This document shows positions 54,428 to 64,000 of a DNA stretch of 64,000 nt, in pieces. The notes beneath the pieces are model-generated. The model saw only the letters and a list, made by a program, of their open reading frames with translations. It had not been told where the DNA came from and searched no databases. Position 1 is the first letter of the stretch, and every line of letters begins with the position of its first letter. The DNA comes from Dehalococcoidia bacterium. Lineage in GTDB: Bacteria > Chloroflexota > Dehalococcoidia > UBA2979. The stretch lies in contig JAPYRK010000005.1 in assembly GCA_029941115.1 (NCBI GenBank), positions 23,081 to 87,080 on the forward strand, read 5' to 3'. Both the position numbers and the translations under genes were made by a program.

Positions 54428-57400
54428 ATGACAAATGTGAAATTTCCGGCACAACAAGGACTATACTGCCCAGATTTTGAGCATGATTCCTGTGGTGTGG
54501 GTTTTCTGGCTCATTTAAAAGGCGATCGGTCGCACAAATTAGTGCAGGACGGACTTCTAGCACTCCGAAACTTGAGTCACAGAGGTGCATGTGGCTGTGA
54601 AGAAAACACAGGCGATGGCGCAGGAATATTGTTACAAATTCCGGATAAGTTTTTTAGAGCAATTTGCGCAGATGATGACATGACTTTACCGGACGAAGGA
54701 AAGTATGGTGTGGGGGTTTTATTTGCTCCTGCTGATCCATCTCAACTGGCGCCGATTAAGGAAATAACCAACAAATTAGTCGAATCCGAAGGTCTAGAAG
54801 TAATTGGTTGGCGGAATGTTCCGGTGGATCCAGATCTGGCCGATATAGGGGATACTGCTCGCGCGGCGGAGCCATCTATATTACAGATATTTGTTGGCGA
54901 TTCCGGCAGCGAAGATCAAGACGCTTTCGAGAGAAAACTATATATAGTCCGGAAGCTTTTCGAGAAGGAAATCGATTCGGCAGATTATGAGAGAGATCTT
55001 TGTTATTATCCAAGCTTTTCTTCCAGAACGATTGTCTATAAAGGGATGCTAACGCCAGAGCAATTGGGTAATTATTTCCCCGACTTAAATGATTCCAGGG
55101 TAGAAAGTGCCTTAGCTATGGTGCATTCTCGGTTTAGCACCAACACGTTCCCTAGTTGGAAACTTTCCCATCCGTATAGAATGATTTCTCATAATGGTGA
55201 GATAAATACGGTGAGGGGCAATACAAATTGGATGAGGGCACGAGAAGCACTGTTTGAGTCTCCACTTTTTGACGATATTGCCAAGATAATTCCGGTTATA
55301 GATGAGACCGGCAGCGATACGGCGGTGTTGGATAATGCCCTTGAATTACTTGTGCAGGCAGGATGGCCACTCGCGCACGCAATGATGATACTCATACCTG
55401 AAGCATGGAGTGGGCATGAGTCAATGCCGCAAGAGAAAATTGATTTTTATCAGTATCACTCTACGGTTATGGAACCGTGGGATGGTCCAGCCTCTGTGGC
55501 ATTCACTGATGGTAAGACAATCGGAGCGGTTCTGGATCGCAATGGACTGCGTCCCTCTCGTTACATAGTTACAAAGGATAACTTAGTGCTTATGGCTTCT
55601 GAGGTAGGAGTTCTCCCAATCGAGCCGGACAGGATACTGCTTAAAGGACGCTTAGAACCAGGGAAAATGTTTCTAGTTAGCCTTGAGGAACAACGAATCA
55701 TAGATGATTCAGAGCTGAAGCTTGGGTTAGCGACGTCAAAGCCGTATTCGGAATGGAATAATGAACACTTACACGAACTCAACAACATTCCAGTAGGTAC
55801 TCCAAAACCTACAATCTCCGGTGACGATCTCCTTAGACAGCAGTTAGCTTTTGGATACAGTATCGAGGACTTGAAGTACATATTGGGTCCGATGATGTCA
55901 CGTGGGGAAGAATCGATCGGGTCGATGGGTACTGATACACCCTTGGCTGTTTTATCCGACGAACATAATCTTTTATATAACTACTTTCAGCAGTTATTTG
56001 CACAAGTAACTAACCCGCCATTGGATGCGATTCGTGAGGAGATTGTTACAGCAGTAGATACTGTACTTGGACCAGAAGGCAATTTGCTTGATCGAAATTT
56101 ACCTGATATTGATTTAGTGAAGTTGAAAAGTCCAATTATCGATAATACTGATATGGCTAAGATCATTGGGCTGCAGTCAGATCAGAGATTTGGTACCACA
56201 GTCCTGCCGATGCTTTTTGATATAGAGGCCGGCGACGAGGGCATTGACAGAGGTATGCGGCAATTATTTAGCGACGCGGATCACGCTATTGAATCAGGTT
56301 CTCGAATTCTGGTCTTATCCGACCGCGGAATTGATGAGACTTGGGCACCGATACCGGCATTATTAGCAATCTCGGGACTTCATCACCACCTGGTTCGTGA
56401 AAAAAAGCGTGCCGAGGTTGGCTTAGTGGTTGAAACAGGCGAAGCTCGTGAAGTTCATCACTTCGCCTTGTTGATAGGTTTTGGTGCGAATGCGATTAAC
56501 CCATATTTAGCCTTGGATTCTTTGTCGAGATTAAAGCAGGATGGTTATATTTCAGCAGATTTGTCTACTCAAGATGCTGAAGATCTCTACTTAAAATCGG
56601 TAAAAAAAGGTGTCGTAAAAGTGATGTCAAAAATGGGAATCTCGACGGTGCAAGCCTATCGAGGAGCTCAGATATTTGAGGCGATCGGCCTTAATTCTGA
56701 ACTTGTAGATAAGTATTTCACTAAAGTAGCTTCAAGAATTCAAGGTATAGGACTTGTTGAAGTTGGACGTGAAGCGCTTGGACGGCATCAACGTGGCTTT
56801 CCGAATCGAGAAGGTGGCTCTACAGACTTGGATTGGGGCGGCATTTACCAGTGGCGTCGTGATGGTGAGCACCATTTATTTAATCCGGATACTGTCTTCA
56901 AGCTTCAACATGCGTCAAGAACTGGCAAGATGGAAATCTTTCGCGAATATACTCAAATGATCGATGATCAGAGTAAAAAGATGGCTACGCTTCGAGGATT
57001 ATTTGAGATCAAGGAGTCGCTGAGCCCTATTCCTATTGAAGAAGTCGAACCCGTGACTGAAATTTTTAAGCGCTTTAAAACAGGCGCAATGTCCTATGGA
57101 TCGATCAGCGCAGAGGCACATGAAACTCTAGCGATTGCGATGAATCGGCTAGGCGGTAAGAGCAATACTGGTGAGGGCGGAGAAGACCGGAGGCGATATA
57201 CTCCTGACGAGAATGGGGACCTTAGACGAAGTGCCATTAAGCAGGTTGCTTCAGGAAGATTTGGTGTCACTAGTGAATATCTGGTAAATGCTGACGAAAT
57301 TCAGATTAAAATGGCACAGGGAGCGAAGCCTGGCGAGGGTGGTCAATTGCCTGGCCATAAGGTATATCCGTGGATTGCGGAGGTGAGGAATTCTACTCCT

Positions 57401-58978
57401 GGTGTGCCGTTAATCAGCCCGCCCCCACATCACGATATCTATTCAATCGAAGATCTGGCACAGCTAATTCATGATTTGAAGAACGCGAATTCTCAAGCAC
57501 GAATTTCAGTGAAGCTTGTAGCTGAAGTTGGAGTAGGAACAGTAGCAGCTGGTGTGGCAAAGGCTAAGTCTGACGTTGTCTTGATTAGCGGTCACGATGG
57601 TGGAACTGGTGCAAGTCCGTTGACATCTTTGAAGCATGCAGGTGCCCCATGGGAACTAGGTTTGGCCGAGACACAGCAGACGCTGGTCCTGAATAAGCTT
57701 CGGGACAGGATCGTGGTCGAAGTTGATGGCCAATTAAAAACTGGTCGCGATGTGATTATAGGAGCGCTTCTTGGAGCAGAAGAATTTGGTTTTGCGACTG
57801 CACCGTTAGTTGTTCTCGGCTGTGTAATGATGCGTGTCTGTCATCTCGATACCTGTCCAGTTGGAATTGCTACACAGAATCCGGTGCTAAGAGAACGATT
57901 TGATGGTCAAGCCGAACATGTTGAAAATTTCTTCCACTTCATAGCTGAAGAAATCAGAGAATATATGGCTCGTCTTGGATTCCGGCGATTTGACGAGATG
58001 ATTGGTCGAAGCGATCTTCTAAATATGTACGAAGCAATCGATCATTGGAAGGCTGGAGGACTGGATTTGAGTCCCATACTTTATCGACCGGATGTAGGTT
58101 CCGATGTAGCAACACACTGCATAATAGAGCAAGATCATGGACTTGAAGAGGCCTTGGATCAGAAACTACTGGTGCTTGCGGCGAGTTCTATTGATTCGGG
58201 AGTCGTTGTTGATATTGAAATGCCGATATCAAACGGCAACAGAACAGTAGGGACTATTTTAGGCAGTGAAATTAGCAGGAAATATGGTAATACTGGCCTG
58301 CCTGATGACACCATAAATATTAAGTTTTCTGGGTCAGCCGGTCAGAGTTTTGGAGCATTTATCCCATCTGGGATTTCGTTAAGTCTTGAAGGTGACACGA
58401 ATGATTATGTAGGTAAAGGGCTTTCTGGAGGAAAAATAGTTGTATACCCGTTCAAAGAATCTACGTTTACCCCTGAGGATAATATCATTATTGGAAATGT
58501 GGCCTTGTATGGTGCGACGAGTGGTGCAGGATTCTTTCGAGGAGTTGCGGGTGAGCGATTTGCAGTTCGGAACAGTGGCGCATTAGCTGTTGTTGAAGGA
58601 ACTGGGGATCATGCATGTGAGTATATGACCGGTGGTCGGGTGATTATTATTGGTAAGACTGGCAGAAATTTTGGTGCTGGAATGAGTGGTGGTATTGCGT
58701 ATGTCTATGATGCTGATAGAGATTTTCATACACGTTGTAATATGGAAATGATCCTGCTTGAGCAGTTAGATGAAGCGGAAGATCTTGATCTGGTAAAAGG
58801 CTTGCTAGAGCGCCACCAAGAATATACGGAGAGTACAGTAGCTGGAAATATTTTGAAAAACTGGCCAGAGGAGGCCGCATCTTTTGTGAAGGTAATGCCC
58901 ACCGAATATCGTCGAGTTTTGAACGAGCAGGCAGCTGCAAAAAATACGTCAGAAGAGTTGGCAAGGCCCAATGGCTAA
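54428..58978 (+). CDS. gltB: Glutamate synthase large (alpha) subunit
   Basis: Makes glutamate from 2-oxoglutarate and glutamine with NADPH, together with GltD. It has 1516 residues. The N-terminal glutaminase domain carries the nucleophile C22 ([13 protein letters not shown]) after a propeptide of 21 residues, with [18 protein letters not shown] and [14 protein letters not shown]. The synthase domain holds [26 protein letters not shown] and [13 protein letters not shown]; the [3Fe-4S] site is [17 protein letters not shown]-terminal GXGXG beta-helix ends the protein. The ATG at 54428 has GAGGG seven bases before it. A start-stop ATGTAA at 54423 directly overlaps it. The end overlaps gltD by eight bases. 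Confidence 0.97.
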   Translation: MTNVKFPAQQGLYCPDFEHDSCGVGFLAHLKGDRSHKLVQDGLLALRNLSHRGACGCEENTGDGAGILLQIPDKFFRAICADDDMTLPDEGKYGVGVLFAPADPSQLAPIKEITNKLVESEGLEVIGWRNVPVDPDLADIGDTARAAEPSILQIFVGDSGSEDQDAFERKLYIVRKLFEKEIDSADYERDLCYYPSFSSRTIVYKGMLTPEQLGNYFPDLNDSRVESALAMVHSRFSTNTFPSWKLSHPYRMISHNGEINTVRGNTNWMRAREALFESPLFDDIAKIIPVIDETGSDTAVLDNALELLVQAGWPLAHAMMILIPEAWSGHESMPQEKIDFYQYHSTVMEPWDGPASVAFTDGKTIGAVLDRNGLRPSRYIVTKDNLVLMASEVGVLPIEPDRILLKGRLEPGKMFLVSLEEQRIIDDSELKLGLATSKPYSEWNNEHLHELNNIPVGTPKPTISGDDLLRQQLAFGYSIEDLKYILGPMMSRGEESIGSMGTDTPLAVLSDEHNLLYNYFQQLFAQVTNPPLDAIREEIVTAVDTVLGPEGNLLDRNLPDIDLVKLKSPIIDNTDMAKIIGLQSDQRFGTTVLPMLFDIEAGDEGIDRGMRQLFSDADHAIESGSRILVLSDRGIDETWAPIPALLAISGLHHHLVREKKRAEVGLVVETGEAREVHHFALLIGFGANAINPYLALDSLSRLKQDGYISADLSTQDAEDLYLKSVKKGVVKVMSKMGISTVQAYRGAQIFEAIGLNSELVDKYFTKVASRIQGIGLVEVGREALGRHQRGFPNREGGSTDLDWGGIYQWRRDGEHHLFNPDTVFKLQHASRTGKMEIFREYTQMIDDQSKKMATLRGLFEIKESLSPIPIEEVEPVTEIFKRFKTGAMSYGSISAEAHETLAIAMNRLGGKSNTGEGGEDRRRYTPDENGDLRRSAIKQVASGRFGVTSEYLVNADEIQIKMAQGAKPGEGGQLPGHKVYPWIAEVRNSTPGVPLISPPPHHDIYSIEDLAQLIHDLKNANSQARISVKLVAEVGVGTVAAGVAKAKSDVVLISGHDGGTGASPLTSLKHAGAPWELGLAETQQTLVLNKLRDRIVVEVDGQLKTGRDVIIGALLGAEEFGFATAPLVVLGCVMMRVCHLDTCPVGIATQNPVLRERFDGQAEHVENFFHFIAEEIREYMARLGFRRFDEMIGRSDLLNMYEAIDHWKAGGLDLSPILYRPDVGSDVATHCIIEQDHGLEEALDQKLLVLAASSIDSGVVVDIEMPISNGNRTVGTILGSEISRKYGNTGLPDDTINIKFSGSAGQSFGAFIPSGISLSLEGDTNDYVGKGLSGGKIVVYPFKESTFTPEDNIIIGNVALYGATSGAGFFRGVAGERFAVRNSGALAVVEGTGDHACEYMTGGRVIIIGKTGRNFGAGMSGGIAYVYDADRDFHTRCNMEMILLEQLDEAEDLDLVKGLLERHQEYTESTVAGNILKNWPEEAASFVKVMPTEYRRVLNEQAAAKNTSEELARPNG

Positions 58979-60416
58979 ACCAACCGGTTTTTTAGAATTT
59001 CATCGTGAGTTGCCCATTAAGCGTCCGGTAGAACAACGCGTAGGGGATTGGCTCGAAGTTTACGAGAAATTCCCTGAGGGCAACTTACGGGATCAAGCTG
59101 CCCGTTGCATGGATTGTGGAATTCCATTTTGTCATCAAGGTTGCCCGTTGGGAAACATGATTCCAGATTGGAACGACCAAATATATCGGGGGAAGTGGGA
59201 GGATGCCATTGATCGGCTCCACGCGACGAACAATTTCCCTGAATTTACTGGTCGACTTTGTCCAGCACCTTGTGAGGCTTCATGTGTTTTAGGTATCAAT
59301 CAGGATCCCGTGACTATCAAGCAGGTTGAAGTTGAGATTATTGAGCGGGCATTTTCCGAAGGTTGGGTTGTTCCGATACTGCCTAAAACTCAGACTGGTA
59401 AGAAAGTTGCAGTTGTTGGATCAGGTCCAGCAGGACTCGCTGTGGCTCAACAACTTGCGAGAGCGGGTCATGAGGTGACGGTTTTTGAGCGAGCTGATCG
59501 TATCGGCGGTCTACTTAGATACGGCATTCCAGACTTCAAGATACAGAAGAAATTTATTGATAGACGTCTTCGACAAATGGAAGCGGAAGGCGTTGTTTTT
59601 AAGCCTTCTACGAATGTTGGTGTTGATATAAGTGGCGATACGCTGAAGGAACAGTTCGACGCGGTGTGTTTGGCCGGGGGATCTACTATTGCTAGAGATT
59701 TGCCGGTTGAAGGTCGCGAGCTTGAGGGAGTGTACCCAGCAATGACGTATCTTCCTGGGCAGAATAAGAAGAATGCTGGTGATGATTTGTCAGATATTAG
59801 CTATATTTCTGCGGAAAATAAAAGAGTGGTTATTTTGGGCGGCGGCGATACTGGAGCTGATTGTCTAGGTACTGCAATTCGGCAAGGGGCGAGTGAAGTA
59901 CTTCAGTATGAGTTATTACCACGCCCTCCAGAGTTACGTGCTATTGGACAACCTTGGCCGACTTATCCTAATATTTACCGAGTGTCTTCGGCTCATGAAG
60001 AAGGCGGTGTTCGCGACTATAGCATCATGACGAAGCGCTTATCTGGGGAGAACGGGATATTAAAAAAACTCCATGCCGTGCGAGTTGAAATGGTTCCGGA
60101 AGATGACGGGCGCGTAGGTATGCAGGAAATTCCGTCATCTGAGTTTGAGGTCGATGTGGATATATTGTTATTAGCGATGGGATTTATTGGACCTGAGCAG
60201 GACGGGCTACTTGCACAGTTGGGCGTTGAGATAACAGATCAGGGCAACGTGGCGGCGGGCTCCAACAAGATGACTAGTGTGGACGGAGTGTTTGTTGCTG
60301 GTGACATGACTCGCGGTCAGTCGCTGATCGTTTGGGCAATTGCTGAGGGCCGAACAGCAGCGAGATATGTGGACGAATATCTCATGGGATCTACCGCGTT
60401 GTCGGCACCACTCTAG
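58971..60416 (+). CDS. gltD: Glutamate synthase small (beta) subunit
   Basis: Supplies electrons from NADPH through FAD and two [4Fe-4S] clusters to GltB. It has 481 residues. The N-terminal Fe-S region shows [24 protein letters not shown] and [15 protein letters not shown]; the FAD site is [28 protein letters not shown]; the NADPH site is [22 protein letters not shown]; and the C-terminus shows [23 protein letters not shown]. The ATG lies inside the last codons of gltB, which implies coupled translation. Its TAG stop shares CTAG with the convergent methyltransferase gene. Confidence 0.97.
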   Translation: MAKPTGFLEFHRELPIKRPVEQRVGDWLEVYEKFPEGNLRDQAARCMDCGIPFCHQGCPLGNMIPDWNDQIYRGKWEDAIDRLHATNNFPEFTGRLCPAPCEASCVLGINQDPVTIKQVEVEIIERAFSEGWVVPILPKTQTGKKVAVVGSGPAGLAVAQQLARAGHEVTVFERADRIGGLLRYGIPDFKIQKKFIDRRLRQMEAEGVVFKPSTNVGVDISGDTLKEQFDAVCLAGGSTIARDLPVEGRELEGVYPAMTYLPGQNKKNAGDDLSDISYISAENKRVVILGGGDTGADCLGTAIRQGASEVLQYELLPRPPELRAIGQPWPTYPNIYRVSSAHEEGGVRDYSIMTKRLSGENGILKKLHAVRVEMVPEDDGRVGMQEIPSSEFEVDVDILLLAMGFIGPEQDGLLAQLGVEITDQGNVAAGSNKMTSVDGVFVAGDMTRGQSLIVWAIAEGRTAARYVDEYLMGSTALSAPL

Positions 60417-61474
60417 TTGACACCTATAGGTTTATTGGCAGTTACTACTCCTTCGCCGATCTCATTGAGCTCCGCTAGCTCCTTCGACATTGTTTCGAAT
60501 AAATATTTAGAACCCGTGTGTATTTCCGGGTAGGTTTTTAGCGTGACTGATGGAATTCTAGTGTTTTCGAGATTGGTGAAACCGATGTTATTTAATAAGG
60601 TGACTAAATCTTTGGTGTTATATCGTTTTGTTTCATAGGTAAATAGTTCCCTTGTTAACTTTTTGAGGTGGTTAAGTATATTTTCTTTGAATATAACTTG
60701 ACTGCTGGGCACATTGAGCAGCGCCTCACCGTATTGCGTGGGTAGTCCGGCAGAATCTATCAAAAGTTTCTGATGAATCTCTGAGGCAGCGCTAGACGAA
60801 TCCAACACTAAGACCGTTCGAATTTCACGATTCGGATTTCCTTCCCTGATCGTGTGAACTAAGAGCGGAACAAGATGGTCACTATTCACTATGCCTTGGA
60901 TTAGGGAGATAGTTTCAATGCGTGGAGCGGGAAGATTCCAGACTTGATGAATAAATTTTAGGAAACCACCAGTTTTTAACACCCGAAATATTTCTCTAGC
61001 AGCCTGTCCCACATCCACCGCCTCCTCTATGGCGAAGGAGGCGACAACACCGTCGACTGTGCATGATCGGACGGGGATTTTTCTTATGTCAGCAGCGAGA
61101 AAATCTACGTTAGTGAGTCCTAATGAGGAGAGATTTTTTCGCGAGCGAGCGAGTCTTTGTTCGGACCCGTCTATTCCTAGTACATAGGCTTTTGGACGAA
61201 TGTGAGCTAAGGGAAGTGATGGCCAACCGTCACCAGTACCTAGATCAATGATCGTTGATCTTTTGGTCGGTGTGATATTGGCTGCCAGTAACTCGATTAA
61301 GCTGGCCTGTCGTAAATGCTCGCTGCGGTTGTAATCATAGGCAATGTCTACGAACGGGATGTTTCCACTTCGCCACTTTGGGATTAAGGAATAATATTCG
61401 GTAGCAATTGAGTTTCTGGGCTCAAGGGAGTGTAGCCAATTGCTTAGAGATGTGTTGATAAGAAGTCCTAACAT
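60413..61474 (-). CDS. Class I SAM-dependent methyltransferase
   Basis: A 353-residue protein with a Rossmann methyltransferase core at residues about 75-190: IIDLGTGDGWPSLPLAHI (motif I), YVLGIDGSEQRLARSRKNLSSLG, VDFLAADIRKIPV, VDGVVASFAIEEAVD and REIFRVLKTGGFLKFI. The motif I and post-I pattern is that of Methyltransf_11/UbiE-like proteins acting on small molecules. About 75 residues before and 160 after the core are not recognised. The substrate is unknown. It is convergent with gltD (4-base overlap) and divergent from the CocE-type gene. Confidence 0.78.
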   Translation of the reverse strand: MLGLLINTSLSNWLHSLEPRNSIATEYYSLIPKWRSGNIPFVDIAYDYNRSEHLRQASLIELLAANITPTKRSTIIDLGTGDGWPSLPLAHIRPKAYVLGIDGSEQRLARSRKNLSSLGLTNVDFLAADIRKIPVRSCTVDGVVASFAIEEAVDVGQAAREIFRVLKTGGFLKFIHQVWNLPAPRIETISLIQGIVNSDHLVPLLVHTIREGNPNREIRTVLVLDSSSAASEIHQKLLIDSAGLPTQYGEALLNVPSSQVIFKENILNHLKKLTRELFTYETKRYNTKDLVTLLNNIGFTNLENTRIPSVTLKTYPEIHTGSKYLFETMSKELAELNEIGEGVVTANKPIGVN

Positions 61475-61523
61475 ATTGGATTAGTGCTAAAAGGGCAAAA
61501 TTCGAGGATAGCTGTAACCAGCT

Positions 61524-63425
61524 ATGATGTCTTTTATGTCTACTTTTAATATTACTTCAACTACTCATTTGACCCGTGATGGTATACAGCTTGCAACTGA
61601 TATCTATCGTCCAGCTCAAGGCGACGGATCTCCTTCGACTGGTAACTTTCCGATCGTATTGCTTCGTACTCCTTACGATAGAAAAAATACGCGATATCGA
61701 GGAGCCGGGAAGTATTGGACAGCAAATGGCTATGTTTTTGTGGTTCAAGATTGTCGCGGACGTTTTGATTCCGAGGGAGAATTTATTCTGTTAGCGAATG
61801 AAGGACCTGATGGCTATGATGCTATTGAGTGGCTTGCAAAGCAATCTTATTCGAACGGAAAGATCGGTACCTACGGAACTTCTTACTCAGCTTGGGTTCA
61901 GAACGCGGCGGCTTTGGAGCGACCGAAGGCTCTCTCAGCGATGTGGGTTACACAAGGTGCATCGAACGGGGCCACGAGCTCACTCAGGCATAATGGTGTG
62001 ATGGAGCTTCGCTGGCTTACGTGGGCAGTGACCCATGGAGCTGTTTCTCCTGAGGCTGTTCGCGACTCTAAGTTGCAGGAAGAGTTATACCAAAATGGCA
62101 TAGATATGTACGATTGGCTCAGAAAGTTACCATGGGGAACTGGATCAGACGAGACTCCATTGTCAGGACTTCCTACATATGATCAGTGGGCGAAAGACTT
62201 ATATACTCACGGCGATTATGATTTTGATGTGGGCGGTTATTGGGCTCAAAAAGGTTTGAATTTTGAACCCTATTATGATATCTCCCTTGATATACCAACA
62301 ATGTATTGTGGTGGATGGTACGACTCGTACACTCGAGCAACAATAGAGAACTTTGTAGCTCTATCTCAAAAAAAACAGAATCAGTATCTTTTAATGGGGC
62401 CGTGGACGCATGGTGATGGAAATATTGACTCTCAAATCGCTGGATCGGTGGATTTGGGCGATCTTGCTAGGCCAGCAGTAGGGCTTGGTAACTCGTACCT
62501 TGAAGAAGTCAAGAATTGGTTTGATTATTGGCTGCCTGATGAGTCAAGCAGGTCAATTGATGATTTGGCGAAGGTTCGATACTTTGTCATGGGTTCCGGG
62601 TCGGGTCAGAAAACTAATCAAGGGCGGATATTACATGGTGGAGCATGGAAGATTAGTGAAGCTTGGCCCCCAGTTGAGACAGTAACCCAGAATCTCTATC
62701 TGCACTCAGATCAGTTGCTAGATAGGTTGAGTCCTGATGTTGAAGAGAGCTGGTCTAAGCTGCGATATGATCCCTCCAACCCACTACCAACAATTTCAGC
62801 CAATACGTCTTCGCTTAATGAAATAATGACTCCTCCTCTGAGGACTCCAGTTGCCACTCCTATCGCGCTTATGCGAATACAAGTTATTCAGGGTGGTTCC
62901 GATCAAGTCACAGGCCCCCAGACGTTAGGTGCGACTGAACCTTATGGACCACTTGAGAATCGCGAAGATGTACTGATGTTTGAGACAACCCCGCTCGATG
63001 ATGACATGGAGATAACAGGTCCTATTGAGGCTCGATTTTTTATTGAATCAGATGCGTTGGACACTGATTTATTCGTAATGATTCAAGACGAGTATCCACA
63101 GTCCATCGATTGGCCTGACGGCTACAAGCTGAACATTTCAGATGGAATTTTCCGCGTACGTTACCGTGAAGGACTGGCAAAGCCGCGGTTGTTGGACGGA
63201 TCTGGACCTGTTGAAGTTCAGTTCTCTCTCTATCCCACAAGTAATGTTGTCAAACGAGGTCATAAACTACGAGTGTTAGTGTCCAGCTCATCATTTCCCA
63301 GATTTGACCCCAATCCAAATACTGGAGAGGAAATTGGCCGGCATACTCGAACTCAAATTGCTAACAACACGATTCACCACTCGATGAATTACCCTTCACA
63401 CGTGGTGATATCTGTTGTCGAATAA
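61524..63425 (+). CDS. CocE/NonD family serine hydrolase
   Basis: A 633-residue alpha/beta hydrolase of the X-Pro dipeptidyl-peptidase S15 / cocaine-esterase group. The nucleophile is S120 in YGTSYSAWVQ (GxSxS type), the oxyanion Tyr is Y51 in RTPYDRKN, and the late His lies in LLMGPWTHGDGN. A C-terminal jelly-roll domain follows (from about residue 400). No signal peptide is clear, so it may be cytoplasmic. Three in-frame ATG codons (61524, 61527, 61536) are possible starts; none has a good ribosome-binding site. Esterase, amidase or acylase activity is possible. Confidence 0.88.
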   Translation: MMSFMSTFNITSTTHLTRDGIQLATDIYRPAQGDGSPSTGNFPIVLLRTPYDRKNTRYRGAGKYWTANGYVFVVQDCRGRFDSEGEFILLANEGPDGYDAIEWLAKQSYSNGKIGTYGTSYSAWVQNAAALERPKALSAMWVTQGASNGATSSLRHNGVMELRWLTWAVTHGAVSPEAVRDSKLQEELYQNGIDMYDWLRKLPWGTGSDETPLSGLPTYDQWAKDLYTHGDYDFDVGGYWAQKGLNFEPYYDISLDIPTMYCGGWYDSYTRATIENFVALSQKKQNQYLLMGPWTHGDGNIDSQIAGSVDLGDLARPAVGLGNSYLEEVKNWFDYWLPDESSRSIDDLAKVRYFVMGSGSGQKTNQGRILHGGAWKISEAWPPVETVTQNLYLHSDQLLDRLSPDVEESWSKLRYDPSNPLPTISANTSSLNEIMTPPLRTPVATPIALMRIQVIQGGSDQVTGPQTLGATEPYGPLENREDVLMFETTPLDDDMEITGPIEARFFIESDALDTDLFVMIQDEYPQSIDWPDGYKLNISDGIFRVRYREGLAKPRLLDGSGPVEVQFSLYPTSNVVKRGHKLRVLVSSSSFPRFDPNPNTGEEIGRHTRTQIANNTIHHSMNYPSHVVISVVE

Positions 63426-63427
63426 CT

Positions 63428-63454
63428 TGGCAAGAGGTCTGCCACGCTTTTTTT
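63428..63454 (+). terminator. Rho-independent terminator of the CocE-type gene
   Basis: Stem TGGCA / TGCCA with a 7-base loop (AGAGGTC), then CGC and seven T at 63448-63454. It starts two bases after the stop codon. The T run overlaps the stop codon of the convergent ABM gene. This is the clearest terminator in the window. Confidence 0.6.
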
Positions 63455-63755
63455 ATCTTTTTACGTCAGTTATTTCTGTAACTCTGCTAATTTCAGGTCT
63501 TCCTCCGGAGATTCCCTTTAAGGTCTGCCCAAATGCTTTCATATGATCTGTTTGGCCATGAGCTTTAAGCGCTTCGTCATTGGCATACACCTCGTGCAGA
63601 AAAAACGCTCCAGGCGAGCCGTCAACTTCATGGAGCGCGTACTTCATTACGTCAGGTTCGTTTTCGCTCACTGCTGCAACCATTGTTTCGATTGCGGAGC
63701 GAAATTCATCTTCTTTTCCTTCAGTCGCCTGTAGTTTAGCGAAAATTGTAATCAT
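63453..63755 (-). CDS. Antibiotic biosynthesis monooxygenase (ABM) domain protein, YgiN-like
   Basis: A 100-residue ferredoxin-like dimeric alpha/beta-barrel protein. The pattern ITIFAKLQATEGKEDEFRSAIETMVAAV, YALHEVDGSPGAFFLHEVYANDEALKAHGQTDHMKAF is typical of the ABM/YgiN quinol monooxygenase group. The His in the HGQTDH part lies where ligand contacts are found in relatives. The ATG at 63755 follows GGAG. Its biochemical role is unknown; many relatives have no known substrate. Confidence 0.85.
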   Translation of the reverse strand: MITIFAKLQATEGKEDEFRSAIETMVAAVSENEPDVMKYALHEVDGSPGAFFLHEVYANDEALKAHGQTDHMKAFGQTLKGISGGRPEISRVTEITDVKR

Positions 63756-63822
63756 CGATATCTCCTCATTTCTGCGTTTAGGTCAGATAGCAGTGTACTG
63801 GAGATAGGCTTACTAATGTAGG

Positions 63823-64000
63823 TTAGATGAGTTCTTTAATTTCGTTTATGATGAGTGGCATATCGTTTTCCAAGAACTTCAGCCAGGCGTCGTGGCCTTG
63901 ATCCCCTCCTTGGTCAGAAACAATCTTATACGCCCGGAATGGAATATCGTATTTTTTACAAGCCGTTGCTATAGCGAATGCTTCCATTTCGATACAGTCG
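63823..64000 (-). CDS. Nucleoside phosphorylase / MTA-SAH nucleosidase-like protein, C-terminus only
   Basis: The last 59 codons of a gene that begins beyond the right edge. The visible start reads DCIEMEAFAIATACKKY, followed by IPFRAYKIVSDQGGD. The EMEA motif (purine- and ribose-binding Glu) and the conserved Asp in VSD are signatures of the PNP/UDP phosphorylase and MTA/SAH nucleosidase superfamily. The final part (HDAWLKFLENDMPLIINEIKELI) is a C-terminal helix. Which nucleoside is used cannot be said from this piece. Confidence 0.75.
   Translation of the reverse strand, partial: DCIEMEAFAIATACKKYDIPFRAYKIVSDQGGDQGHDAWLKFLENDMPLIINEIKELI

Noticed and set aside
1..64000. tRNA, rRNA, CRISPR arrays, insertion sequences, prophage
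   Set aside because: Scanned by eye in all intergenic gaps; no T-arm-like or repeat-spacer patterns, no transposase or integrase frame. A covariance-model scan would be more sensitive.

Overview
The window looks like a chromosomal segment of a streamlined, rather AT-rich bacterium, most probably a marine Chloroflexota of the SAR202 / Dehalococcoidia type. This is inferred from gene content, not from a marker search. The pointers are: an aerobic-type complex I operon without nuoEFG; two luciferase-like (LLM) flavin oxidoreductases; a class III CoA-transferase, an enoyl-CoA hydratase, an acyl-CoA dehydrogenase and an amidohydrolase scattered among housekeeping genes; an HspR-controlled chaperone operon with a ClpC-type unfoldase; a VKOR/DsbA oxidative folding pair; and no sign of outer-membrane genes. 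No rRNA, tRNA, CRISPR array, insertion sequence, integrase or phage gene was seen. Every gap between genes is shorter than 300 bases.

Layout. 1-2685 (minus): valS, cut by the left edge. 2919-15116 (plus): a VOC protein, the 11-gene complex I operon nuoABCDHIJKLMN, and a metallo-beta-lactamase-fold hydrolase. 15124-18578: a membrane protein with a PP2C-like head and a propeller-like tail (minus), a small unknown (plus) and a Gfo/Idh/MocA oxidoreductase (minus). 18753-20608 (plus): DinB-like protein and CaiB-type CoA-transferase. 20610-26786 (minus): a co-directional run of a lone formate-dehydrogenase-like molybdoenzyme, enoyl-CoA hydratase, 4-TM YvlD/holin-like protein, haloacid dehalogenase and amidohydrolase. 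26936-27280 (plus): rhodanese.

27277-45207 is a long minus-strand block, read right to left: Ldh_2 dehydrogenase, LLM oxidoreductase, ilvD, acyl-CoA dehydrogenase, DsbA-like protein, VKOR, a small unknown, an MFS transporter with a probable frameshift, prs, secA, a degenerate P-loop protein, an unknown, then the heat-shock group dnaJ-hspR-clpC and a Lon-N-domain protein. 45397-49763 holds a second LLM enzyme, an M42 peptidase, RlmD/RumA-type RNA methyltransferase and Maf. 49996-54173 is an ABC transporter (ATPase plus a very large FtsX-type permease). 54428-60416 is gltB-gltD, preceded by a structured leader of about 200 bases. The right end holds a SAM methyltransferase, a CocE-type hydrolase with a clear terminator, an ABM-domain protein and the C-terminus of a nucleoside phosphorylase/nucleosidase.

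How it fits together. The respiratory core (Q module plus membrane arm) would take electrons from a donor other than the usual NADH dehydrogenase module. The single formate-dehydrogenase-like subunit is the only NuoG-related protein here, and it lacks the His/Cys cluster module. The CoA-transferase, hydratase, acyl-CoA dehydrogenase, LLM flavoenzymes, amidohydrolase and dehalogenase suggest catabolism of diverse carboxylic or halogenated organics, while gltBD and ilvD serve amino-acid synthesis. Gene packing is extreme: all seven convergent gene pairs lie within 27 bases of each other, and three of them overlap.
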